A stretch of 64,000 bases of DNA. Origin: Lentzea alba. Lineage in GTDB: Bacteria > Actinomycetota > Actinomycetes > Mycobacteriales > Pseudonocardiaceae. Below, piece after piece: positions 36,101 through 45,300 of this stretch; position 1 is the first letter of the stretch, and every line of letters begins with the position of its first letter. The stretch covers positions 502,464 to 566,463 of the forward strand of contig NZ_JAAMPJ010000007.1 in NCBI RefSeq assembly GCF_011067745.1, read 5' to 3'. A program made the translations under genes and the position numbers. The notes under the pieces are model-generated. The model saw nothing but the letters and a program-made list of their open reading frames with translations, was not told the DNA's origin and did not search any database.

Positions 36101-39100
36101 TCTTCGACCTCGGCGGTCATTCTTTGGTCGCCGTGCGGGTCCAGGCCCGGTTGCGCGAGGCTCTCGGCAGGGACGTGCCGCTGCGGATGATCTTCGGTGC
36201 ACCGGTGGCGGAGGACTTCGCCGCGCTGCTGCGCGCCGCGCCGGCCGTGACCGCGGACCCGCTGCCCGCCACCCCGGCCGGCGGCCGCGAACCGCTCTCG
36301 CCCGCGCAGGCACGGCTCTGGTACTTCGAGCAGCGGGTGCCCGGCACCCACGTGCTGAACATGGCGGCCGCGTACCGCATCTCCGGTCCGCTCGACCCCG
36401 CGCGGCTGGAACGGGCGATCAACGCGGTCGTCGCGACCCACGACGTGCTGCGCACCGGTTACGGCGACGAGGACGGCATGCCGTACTCGCAGGTGTTCCC
36501 GCCGCATCCGATCGAGGTCGCGGTGCACGACGTCACCGAGGCCGACCTGCCCCGGCTCGCCGAACAGGAGTCGACGCACGTCTTCGACCTCACGACCGGC
36601 CCCGTGCTGCGCGCGGCGCTCGCCCGGCTCGGCGCCGAGGACTGGGTGCTGTTCGCGACGGTCCACCACCTGGCGGCCGACGGCGGTTCGGTGCAGATCC
36701 TGATCTCGGACGTGTTCCGCCACTACGCCGGGCTGCCGCCGCTCCCCCCGTCCGCGCGGTACGCGGACTGGACCAGGTGGCAGAAGTCCACAATGGACGA
36801 AGACCGGCACCTCGCGCACTGGCGCACCGCGCTGGCCGACCTGCCCGCGGCCGTGACGCTGCCGCCGGACCGCCCGCGTACCGCCGCGCAGACCTACCAG
36901 GGCGCACTGGTCGCGACCACGGTCCCGACATCGCTCGCAACCGGCCTGCGCTCGCTCGCGAGGGACCACGACGCGACGCTGTTCATGGTGCTGCTGGCCG
37001 GTTTCCAGGCGGTGCTGGCCCGCCTCTCCGGCAGCACCGACGTGGTGGTCGGCAGCCCGGTCGACGGCCGCGCCCACCCTGCGGTCGAGCACACGGTCGG
37101 CTGCTTCATCAACACCCTGCCGCTGCGCGCCGTCGTGTCACCCGGCGGTTCCTTCACCGAGCTGGTCGGCGCCGTGCGCGGCACCGTGCTCGACGCGTTC
37201 ACCCATCAGGACCTGCCGTTCGAGCGGATCGTCGCCGAACTGCCCGGCCGCGACCACGCACTCAGCCCGGTCTTCCAGGTGCTGTTCAACATGCTCGACC
37301 CCGACGACCCGCTGGCCGCGCTGCCCGGCGACCTGGCGGTGCGGCCCTACGGCGAGCACCTGCTGTCGCTCGGCGCGAAGTTCGACGTCAGCCTGTACGT
37401 GCGGGACCGGGGAGAGCAGGGCATCGCGCTGACGGCGGTCTACAACACCGCGCTGTACGACGAGGGCCGGATCGCGGACCTGCTCGACCGGCTGACCGCG
37501 CTGCTGGCCGAGGCGGTGGCCGCGCCGTCCTCGCCTGTCGGCGCGCTGCCCGCCCGCACGGCTCTCGACGCGGCACTGCCCGACCTGTCACCGCAGCCGG
37601 CCGCCGAGTGGAACGGCGGCCTGCTGGACCGGTTGGACCACTGGGCCACGCACACGCCGGACGCCGTGGCGGTCGACGACGGCTCGCGCCGGGTGACTCA
37701 CCGCGAGCTGCGCGCCGCCGTGGAGGGCACCGCCGCGGCCTTGGTCGCCCACGGCGTCAAGCCAGGCGATGTCGTTGCGGTGCAAGGAAAGCGGCACGCG
37801 CTGCTGCCGGCCGCCGTGCTCGGCGCGATGCACGCCGGAGCGACGTTCCTGGTGCTCGACCCGGACCACCCCGAGGCCGAGCGGCAGCGCCGGTGCGCGG
37901 CAGCGGGATGCCAGGTGGTCGTCGTGCCGGAACCCGAGGAGGCCTCTGGCGGCGTCCTGGCGGTGCAGACCGCGGGATCGACGCCACGAGTCACCCGTGA
38001 TCCGGACGCGACGGCCTACCTGGTGCACACCTCGGGCACGAGCGGCGAACCCAGGGCCGTGGCCACGAGCGAGCGGCCGCTGGCCCACTTCCTGGAGTGG
38101 CACACGTCCCGGCACGGGTTCGGCCCCGACGACAGGTTCGCGGCCCTGTCCGGCCCCAGCCACGACCCGTTCCTGCGTGACCTCTTCACTCCGCTGTGGT
38201 GCGGCGGCCAGCTGCGGATCCCGGCCGCGCCGGTCGTGCGCGACCCGGACGCGCTGGCCGCGTGGCTCGCGGACAACGCGGTCACGGCGGTTCATCTGAC
38301 GCCGTCGCTGGCGCGGTTGTTCGCGGGTGCGGCAGCGCGGCCGCTGCCCGAGCTGCGCTGGGCGTTCTTCGGCGGCGAACCCCTGACCGGCCAGACCTGC
38401 GCCGACCTCGCCGCGCGGGCGCCCGATGTGCGGTGCGTGAACTTCTACGGCGCGACGGAGACCCCGCAGGCCGTCGCGGCCCAGGACGTCGACCTCGACG
38501 CCGCCCGCTCCCACCCCGGCGCGACCGTCCCGATCGGTCGCGGCGTGGGCGGCGCGGAGCTGCTGGTGCGCGTGGGCGAGCGGCGGGCGGGGGTGGGCGA
38601 GATCGGCGAGATCGTCGTGCGCACGCCGTACCTCGCGCTCGGCTACCTCGGCGATCCCGAGCTCACCGCGGCGCGGTTCGGCGACGGCGAGTACCGCACC
38701 GGCGACCTCGGCCGGTACCGGCCCGACGGCACCGTGGTGCCCGAGGGACGTGCCGACCGGCAGCTGAAGGTGCGCGGGCACCGGATCGAGCCGGGCGAGC
38801 TGGAGTCGAGGCTGCTGCGGCATCCCTGCGTCACGGCCGCGCACGTGCTCGCCGACGGCGATGTGCTCGTCGCCCACCTGACCGGTGAGGAGCAGAAACT
38901 GCTCGACTGGTGCCGTGCCGAGCTGCCCGAGCACCTGGTGCCCGGCCGGGTCGAGTGGTGGGACCGGTTCCCGCTCACCGCCAACGGGAAGCTCGACGCC
39001 GCCGCGCTCGCGGCACGGCAGGTCCACGTGGCCCCGGTCGCCCCGCGCACCGACGCCGAACACGCGGTGCTCGCGATCTGGCGGGACGTGCTGCCTGGGC

Positions 39101-39339
39101 GCGAGTTCGGGGTGGAGGACGAGTTCTTCGCGGTGGGCGGGCATTCGCTGGCCGCGGCCCAGGTGCTCGCCCGGATCCGGCGCGACTTCCAGGTCACCTT
39201 CGACTTCGCCGACTTCTACGACGCCACCACGGTCGCGGCCGTCGCCGTCCTGGTCGAGGAACGGCTGATGGCCGAACTCGACGATCTCACCGACGACGAG
39301 GTGCTGGCGATGCTGGACGAGGAAGAAAAAACCCGATGA
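30148..39339 (+). CDS. NRPS2: three C-A-PCP modules
   Basis: Elongation synthetase of 3063 aa. Module 1: C with HHIVTDGWS; A code D-L-T-K-V-G-E-V-G, close to known asparagine codes; PCP serine about 954. Module 2: C with HHIISDGWS; A code D-I-W-E-V-T-A-D-D with acidic pocket positions; PCP serine 1992. Module 3: C with HHLAADGGS; an atypical A domain whose core A4 reads SGPSHDPFLRDLFTPLWCGG (pocket D-P-L-H-F-G-F-Q-A) and whose A3 is HTSGTSGEPRAV without the usual lysine; PCP serine 3000. No epimerase or methylase is present. The acidic C-terminal tail (LTDDEVLAMLDEEE) looks like a docking helix for NRPS3, whose ATG overlaps the stop codon. NRPS1 ends 24 bases upstream. Specificities are predictions by eye. 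Confidence 0.93.
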   Translation: MTQDQVYVMPASPAQVGLWLLAQLDPASTAYHVPAAVRLRGPLDAEVLARAFDALVARHEILRTTFTTENGEVCQVVHPRGLAGLEVVDLGDDPSSCLTACVEQAARPFDLEAGPLVLPRLYRLGDDDHVLSLLMHHIVTDGWSSGIMVRELAALYTAQRYGLGDPLPAVGLQYADFALWHRDLLASGTGEKQLDHWRRELAGDDVVLSLPTDRPRPANPTFVADRVDAVLDPAKLRAAAAKHGATLFMAVHAAFASVLAHSSGRREVRLGVPSAYREHAGTQDVVGFLANTLVVRTEWDRDRTFADLLTQVRDRTTTALANDDVPYGELARALGGPLVQAMIAMDNAPDTFTLSPGLTGSRFEIPQTTAKYELTLFVRETPDALELALEYSAELFDRSTAQTLLDRVLAVCAADTATTLGEIHAVTGAEQALLDEWSRGPDVRPGKLAHAMFAEHAAAHPDDVAVVDGTRVVTYGALAAEAERISGVLPRGGLVGVSLPRSADLVAALLAVWRNGCAYLPLDPSLPPARRAAIVADAQPALVLGPDEVANATGTGEPAPVQDSDLAYVLYTSGSTGRPKGVAVTHGNLANYLRFAATEYTVDGPPVAPLHTTVGFDLTVTSLWVPLTTGGTVHVVSEDDSLDGLAALLGTGAATLVKLTPAHLDALCDLLPDNALAQSRACFVVGGEALSAALVRRFLAIAPHVRVVNEYGPTEATVGCCVDGDVAGIGDRPTMPIGVPINGTTLRVLDERLERVPVGVPGELCISGAGVAQGYLGQPELTAESFVTDPCTGARMYRTGDLVRYLPDGRLEYLGRADEQVKIRGHRVEPAEVEAALRGLPEVHGAAVVAREQAAGKVLVGYVVTGADLRELTATLTTALPAHMVPLLVAVPEIPLTANGKVDRAALPEPASEHRPHVAPLAGTETVIADVWREVLDVEVIGRDDDFFALGGHSLAASRVVARLRDRCGVTLPMRTLFEATTPAELAAVVDRESADAAEPEADEPADRLSFAQRRLWFLDRLEPGSPLYNVPAAFVLRGELDVEALRAAATGLVRRHEALRTAFPTAADGTARVVVTDLDTLDLPVVDVAPAEVEQRALAQAATPFDLAEAPLVRLELLCTGQDHVLLVTMHHIISDGWSVGVLLRDLAELYRAQRAHETPNLPELTSTYGDHARRQHRRMDRGDLDGQFAYWADRLRGPLPVLDLPSDRPRGTGPRPGGELLHTWDAELSDRLDAFSREVGATPFITALAAFYAFLHRHTGQQDLVVGTPVAGRTHASTENLVGCFINMLPLRAEIDPAWSFAELVAVVRRHALDAFDHQDVPFERLVEQAGRDQSRTPLFGVLFGLQNTPLPSEGLPGLEIEELPVHSGTARFDLTVLLEPRADGHRLRMEYDAGLFDRATAARFAERYETVLRGALTAPDTTITDLPVLGESEQELLRGVPGTTVVPFPTDRAFAELFADQVRRTPDAIAVTDAGGSLTYAELLAAASRFAAGARDRGVRQGERVALLLERGTGFLTAVIGLFLIGAAYVPLDPRYPAARLTRILTGSRARLLLHDQATAGVLADLAQELPHADLAEIGGEPLPREQWACHPDDLAYVIFTSGSTGVPKGAMVEQKGMVNHLWAKVHDLGFTSVDTIVQNASVCFDISVWQFLTPLVVGGRVVVVTDDEARDPAPLWGAAREHAATVLETVPSMLRAALDLPRLPEAPELRWLVVTGEALPPALVRDWLDRQPGVPIVNAYGPTECSDDITHAVLTSAPETVPIGRPVPNMRLHVLDAALRPVPAGVPGELYAGGIGVGRGYLGDAALTAARFVPDPFSDVPGARLYRTGDLVRLRQDGLLEFLGRVDHQVKIRGHRVELGEIESVLTTHDGVRECVVTAVTDARGDTVLVAYVTGTGTPSELREHVAAAVGTQLAPAQVVVLESLPLNANGKIDRAALPAPEWGAAPERVRVEPRDDLERTVVRVWADVLGVADVGVTDDFFDLGGHSLVAVRVQARLREALGRDVPLRMIFGAPVAEDFAALLRAAPAVTADPLPATPAGGREPLSPAQARLWYFEQRVPGTHVLNMAAAYRISGPLDPARLERAINAVVATHDVLRTGYGDEDGMPYSQVFPPHPIEVAVHDVTEADLPRLAEQESTHVFDLTTGPVLRAALARLGAEDWVLFATVHHLAADGGSVQILISDVFRHYAGLPPLPPSARYADWTRWQKSTMDEDRHLAHWRTALADLPAAVTLPPDRPRTAAQTYQGALVATTVPTSLATGLRSLARDHDATLFMVLLAGFQAVLARLSGSTDVVVGSPVDGRAHPAVEHTVGCFINTLPLRAVVSPGGSFTELVGAVRGTVLDAFTHQDLPFERIVAELPGRDHALSPVFQVLFNMLDPDDPLAALPGDLAVRPYGEHLLSLGAKFDVSLYVRDRGEQGIALTAVYNTALYDEGRIADLLDRLTALLAEAVAAPSSPVGALPARTALDAALPDLSPQPAAEWNGGLLDRLDHWATHTPDAVAVDDGSRRVTHRELRAAVEGTAAALVAHGVKPGDVVAVQGKRHALLPAAVLGAMHAGATFLVLDPDHPEAERQRRCAAAGCQVVVVPEPEEASGGVLAVQTAGSTPRVTRDPDATAYLVHTSGTSGEPRAVATSERPLAHFLEWHTSRHGFGPDDRFAALSGPSHDPFLRDLFTPLWCGGQLRIPAAPVVRDPDALAAWLADNAVTAVHLTPSLARLFAGAAARPLPELRWAFFGGEPLTGQTCADLAARAPDVRCVNFYGATETPQAVAAQDVDLDAARSHPGATVPIGRGVGGAELLVRVGERRAGVGEIGEIVVRTPYLALGYLGDPELTAARFGDGEYRTGDLGRYRPDGTVVPEGRADRQLKVRGHRIEPGELESRLLRHPCVTAAHVLADGDVLVAHLTGEEQKLLDWCRAELPEHLVPGRVEWWDRFPLTANGKLDAAALAARQVHVAPVAPRTDAEHAVLAIWRDVLPGREFGVEDEFFAVGGHSLAAAQVLARIRRDFQVTFDFADFYDATTVAAVAVLVEERLMAELDDLTDDEVLAMLDEEEKTR

Positions 39340-42300
39340 GCGACACCACGAACGCCGCTGAGGCACGCCGCCGTCTGCTCGCCAAGCGCCTGCGCGGCGG
39401 CGCGAAGCCGCTGACCGAGGGGCCGCGTCTCGGCCGGGGCGAGCTCCTGCCCGCGCAGGAACGCCTGTGGGTGCACCAGCAGCTCGACCCGCACAGCACC
39501 GCGTTCAGCATCTGCGAGGCCGTCCGGATCGAAGGGCCGCTCGACGTCGCCGCCCTGCGGCACGCGGCCGCCGAGGTCTCCGCACGGCACGAGACGTTGC
39601 GCACGACCTTCCACGCCGAGGACGGTGTGGCGTACACGCTGACGCACGAGGAGCTGCTCCCCGAGGTCACCGTCCTCGACTCCACAGTGGACTCGGCGGT
39701 GACACACGCGGTCACGCGGCCGTTCGACCTCGCCACCGGACCGCTGCTGCGCCTCCACGTCGTGCCGGACGGCCAGGCGCACGTGCTGGTCCTGTCGACG
39801 CACCACATCATCGCCGACGGCTGGTCGATGTCGCTGCTGATCACCGAGCTGACCGCGGCCTACCTGCGGCGCACCGGTGCGCCGATCCCGCCTCCCGAGC
39901 CGATGCGCGCACACTGGAGCGACGTGGTGCGCGTCCGCCGGGGAACACCACAGTCCACAGTGGAGGAACAACTCGCCTACTGGCGCGCTGAACTCCACGC
40001 GCTCCCCGAGCGCTCTGCCGACGAGTCGCCAAAGGGCGGCACCGTGCCGGTTCGGCTGGCTCCGGCGTTGACCGAGGCACTGCACGCCGCGTGCGCCGCA
40101 CACGGTGTCACGCCGTACGTGGTGCTGCTGGCCGCGTTCGCCGTGGTGGTGTCCCGGCGGACCGGTGCCGCGCGGCCGGTCATCGGCATGCCGGTCGCGG
40201 GCCGGCAGGCACCCGAGTACGAGGCGCTGATCGGCTACTTCGCCAACACGCTGCCGATCTCCGTGCCCGTCGCCGAGACCGGCACCGCGCTGTGGGCGGC
40301 GTGCCGGACCGCGGTGCTGGGCGCGCTCGACCACCAGGACGTGTCGCTGTCGGAGATCGCCGGTGCGGTCGGCGGGCACAACCGCCCGTTGTTCCAGGCG
40401 CTGTTCGCGCTGCAGAACTACCCGTACGAGCCGATCACCTCCGACGGCCTCACCGTCACGCCGATCCCGTTGCCCAAAACGGAAGCCAAGCTCGACCTGA
40501 GCCTCTACCTGTACGAACGCGACGGCGCGGTGCAGGGCTACCTGGAGCACCGCCTGGCGCGGTGGAACACCGCCCAGGCCACGGCGATCGCCGACGACGT
40601 GGTCCACACGCTCACCGCGATGCTCACCGACCCGGCGGCCGTGCTCGACCACGACCTCCCCGCGGCCGAGCAGCAACGGCTCCTCGCCGCGGGCGCCGGT
40701 CCGGTGCGCGACCGCCCCTCCACCACCGTGCACGGCCTGGTCGAGGCGAGCGCGGCCCGCACTCCCGACGCCATCGCACTGGTCGACGCGGACGGCACCG
40801 AGCTCTCCTACGCCACCGTCGACCGCCGCGCCAACCAGCTCGCGCACCACCTCCTCGCGTCCGGGCTGCAACGCGGCCAGCGGGTCGCGGTCGTCCTGCC
40901 GCACGGCGCACCGCTGGTCATCACGATGCTGGCGGTGCTCAAGGCGGGCGGCGCCTTCGTCCCGGTCGACCCCGCCTACCCGGCCGACCGGATCGCGACG
41001 ATGACCCGCGTCGCCGAGAGCGTTCTCACGATCGACGGCGTCGTGCTCACCGACGACCAGCCGACGCACGCCCCGGCCGTCGAGGTGCACCCCGACGATC
41101 TCGCCTACGTCGTGTTCACGTCGGGCTCGACCGGCGTGCCCAAGGGCATCGCGGTGACGCACCGCGGCGTCGTGAACCACAACCTCGCGACCGTCGAGGT
41201 CTTCGGGCTGTCGTCAGCGGATCGCGTGCTGCACGTCGCCTCCCCCGGTTTCGACGCCACGATCGAGGAGGTCTTCCCCGCCCTCGCCTGTGGCGCGACC
41301 GTCGTCGCCCGCACGCCGGACGCGATCGACTCGTTCACCGGCTTCGACAGGTTCGTGGCGCGGCACCGGATCACCGTGCTGCCGCTGCCGACGGCGTACT
41401 GGGAAGGCTGGTACGAGGAGCTGCGCGCGGCCGGCACCGGCCCGGCGCGGTCGGTGCGGATGGTGACGCTGTCCGGTCAGCGGGTCAACGCCGTGCTGGT
41501 GCGGCACTGGGAGTCCGGCGCGGCCACCTCGCGCGTGGCGCTGGTCAACACCTACGGGCCCACCGAGGCCACCGTCACGACGACGACCTTCACCGTGGCG
41601 GCGGAGGGTGCGGCACCTGGTGCCGAGGCAGCCCCGTCCCAGGGTGAGATCCCGATCGGCTTCCCCTGGCCGGGCTACCGCACCTACGTCGTGGACGACC
41701 ACTTCCGCCTGGTCCCCGACGGCGCGACCGGCGAGCTGTGCGTCGGCGGCGCCGGGGTCAGCCTCGGCTACCTCGGGGCACCGGCCGCCACCGCGGAACA
41801 GTTCGTGCCCGACCCGTTCGCACTGGAACCCGGTGCCCGCATGTACCGCACGGGCGACTACGTGGCGCGCCGGCCGGACGGCACGCTGGCGTTCGTCGGG
41901 CGGATCGACGGCCAGGTCAAGGTGCGCGGCAACCGGGTCGAGACCGGCGAGGTCGAGGCGGTGCTGGCGGCGCATCCCGCGGTCAGCCAGTGCGTCGTGA
42001 TCGCCTACCCCGTGGGCGCCGGCGACCACCGGCTCGGCGCGCACGTCGTGGTGCGGGAGGACGTGACCGGCGAGCAGCTGGCCGCGCACGTCGCGGGCCG
42101 GTTGCCCGCGTACATGGTGCCGGGTGGTTTCGCCGTGCACGACGCGTTGCCGCTGACCTCGCACGGCAAGGTCGACCGCAGGGCGTTGCCGGAACCGGAA
42201 GCGTCCACATCGGACAGCGAACCTCCCGCCGGGCCGACCGAGATCGCGCTCGCCGCGCTGTGGCGGGACGTGCTCGGTGACCAGGTCATCAGCCGGGGTG

Positions 42301-45300
42301 ACGACTTCTTCGGCCGCGGCGGCACCTCGCTCAGCGCTACGGCGCTCGCGTCGCGGATCGAACGCGACCTGGGCAGGGCACTGCCGTTGCGCGAGCTGTT
42401 CGCCAACCCGGTGCTGGCGGCGATGGCCCGCGCTGTCGAGGCCGCCGAACCGTCGACGCTCGCGCCGATCAACCCGGTGTCCGACACCGACCTGCCCGCT
42501 TCCCCCGCGCAGCGGCGCGTCTACCTGATCCAGGAGTCGGCGCGGGAGGCCACGAGCTACAACATGCCGATGGCGTTGCGCGTCACGAAGCCGGTGGCCC
42601 CGGCGGCTCTGCGCGACGCGCTGCAGCGGCTGGTCGACCGGCACGAGTCGTTGCGCACGACCTTCCACCTCGTCGACGGCGAGGTGCGGCAACGGATCCG
42701 GCCGCACGCCGAGGTCGGGTTCACGACGTCCGCAGTGGACGGAGAACCGAACCTGCCCGAGCAGATCCGGCCGTTCGACCTCGCCGGGGACACGCTGCTG
42801 CGCGCGCACTGGTTCGCCACGCCCACCGGTGGCGTCCTGTTCCTCGACGTGCACCACATCGCGGCGGACGGCGCGTCGGTGCAGGTGCTGGTCGAGGAGT
42901 TCCTGGCGCTGCTCGAGGGCACCGAGCTGCCCGAGCCCGGGATCCGGTACCGGGACTTCACGCATTGGCAACGACTGGCGGCACCCGCCAGGACCCCGGC
43001 CCTGCGCGAGCACTGGGCCGCGCGGGTCGAGAACCTGCCCGCGCTGACGTTCCCGTACGACCACGACCGTCCGGCGACCCGCACGTTCGCGGGCTTCACC
43101 AGCACCTTCACCGTCGAGTCCGAGACCGCCGCGGCTCTCGTGGCGCTGTCCCGCGACGAGGGGGCGACGCTCAACATCGCGCTGCTGGCGGCGTACGCGG
43201 CCGCGCTGTCGCGGTACGCGGGCCAGCCGGAGGTCGTCATCGGCTCGCTGGTGGCGGGCCGCACGCATCCCGACGTCGACCGCGTGGTCGGCATGTTCGC
43301 GAACTTCCTGCCGTTGCGCGTGTCTCTCGCGCCCGGCGACACGTTCCGGACGCTGCTCGGCCGCACCCGCGACCTCGCGCTGGCCGACTACGACCACCAG
43401 GACCTGCCGTTCGAGGAGATCGTCGCACTCGCGGGCCGTCAGCACGGGCACAACCCGCTGTTCGACACCATGCTGATCTTCCAGGAGGACCGCGGCCGCG
43501 TCGCGAACACCGCCGGGTACGAGGCGCTGCCGGTGGAGCACGGCACCAGCAAGCTCGACCTGAAGCTCGACGTGTTCCCCGAACCGGACGGCAGCCTCAG
43601 CGTGCAGGCGGAGGCGAACGCGGCGCTGCTCGAACCGGACACGGTGCGCCGGTTCGTCGAGCACCTGCTCGCGCTCTGTGCCGCCGCCACGGCCGACCCC
43701 GACGCGCCGCTCACGTCCCTCGCACCGCTCTCCCCCGCCGAACGGGCCAGGATCGACGCGGCCCGGCGGCTCGACCTGCTCGTGGTCTCGTCGTTCACCG
43801 CGGACCCGATCAGCGCGCCCTACCTGTGGTGGTGCGAACAGTTCGGTCATCGAGGCCAGGTCCGGCACGGCGCGTTCGGGCAGGTGTTCCAGGAACTGCT
43901 CGATCCCGAGAGCGGCTGGCACACCCATCCCGGACCCGCCCTGCTGCTGGTGCGGTTCGAGGACTGGCCGGCCGAGGAGCGCTCGTACACCGAGCTGCTC
44001 GCCGCGCTGCGGTCCACCACGGCGGGCCCCCGGCTGGTGGGAGTCCTGCCGTCGGAGCTCGACATCGCCCGGCGCTGGCGCCGCGATCTCGCCGGCCTGC
44101 CGGTGACCGTGATCGACCTCGAAGCGGCGCTCGACCGGTTCGGCGTGACGGACTGGGACGACCCGGAGGCGTTCGCGCTGGGCGCGGTTCCCTACACCGA
44201 GGACTTCTTCGCGGTGGCGGGCACCGAGGTCGCCCGGCGGGTGCTGGGCACCGTGCGCGCACCGTTCAAGGTCATCGCCGTGGACGCCGACGACACGCTC
44301 TGGCGCGGCGTCGTCGGCGAGGACGGGCCGTTGGGCGTGGAGGTGGACGAGCCGGCGCGGGCGCTGCAGGAGTTGTTGCTGCGCAAGCGGACGGACGGCT
44401 TGGTGCTCGTCCTGCTGAGCAAGAACACCGAGCAGGACGTGCGGGAGGTGTTCACGCGCAACCCCGGAATGGTGATGAGGGAGGAGCACTTCACCGAGAT
44501 CCGGGCGAACTGGCGGCCCAAGCACGAGAACCTCGGCGAGGTCGTGGCGAAGCTCGGGCTCGGCCTCGACAGCGTCGTGTTCCTCGACGACAGCGCCGCC
44601 GAGTGCGCCGCGATGGTGGCCGCGCTGCCGGAGGTGCTCACGTTCCGGCTGCCCGCCGACGCCCGTTTCCTCGACCACGTCTGGGCGTTCGACACGCACC
44701 AGGTCACCGACGAGGACCGGCAGCGCGCCGAGCGGTACCGGGCCGAGCTCCGGCGCCAGGACGACCTGAGCGCCGCGCCGTCGCTGACGGACTTCCTGGA
44801 CGGGCTCGGCCTGCGGGCGTCGTTCACCGAGGCCACACCGGACGAGCTGGAGCGCGTGGCCCAGCTCACCCAGCGCACCAACCAGTTCAACCTGAGCGGC
44901 CTGCGGCTGACGACGTCCGAACTGGACGGACGGGTCGCGCACGTGCTGCGGGTGCGCGACAGGTTCGGCGACCACGGTCTGACCGGCGTCGTGCTCAGCA
45001 CCGTCACGGATCGCACGCTGCACCTCGACAACGTCCTGCTGAGCTGCCGCGTCCTGGGCCGCACCGTCGAGGAGGCGGTCCTGGCGGGCGTTGCGGCGCT
45101 GTGCCGTGAGCACGGGCTCGACCGGGTCACCGCCGACCACACCGCGACCGAGCGCAACCAACCGGCGAGGGCGTTCCTCGACGACTACGGCTGGCGCCCG
45201 TCAGGCGGGACCCGCTGGGAGATCCCGGTGTCCGCGCTGCCGGAACAGCCCAGGTACGTGGCGCTGAGCTTCAGCAAACCACGAACCGTCCACTTCGGAC

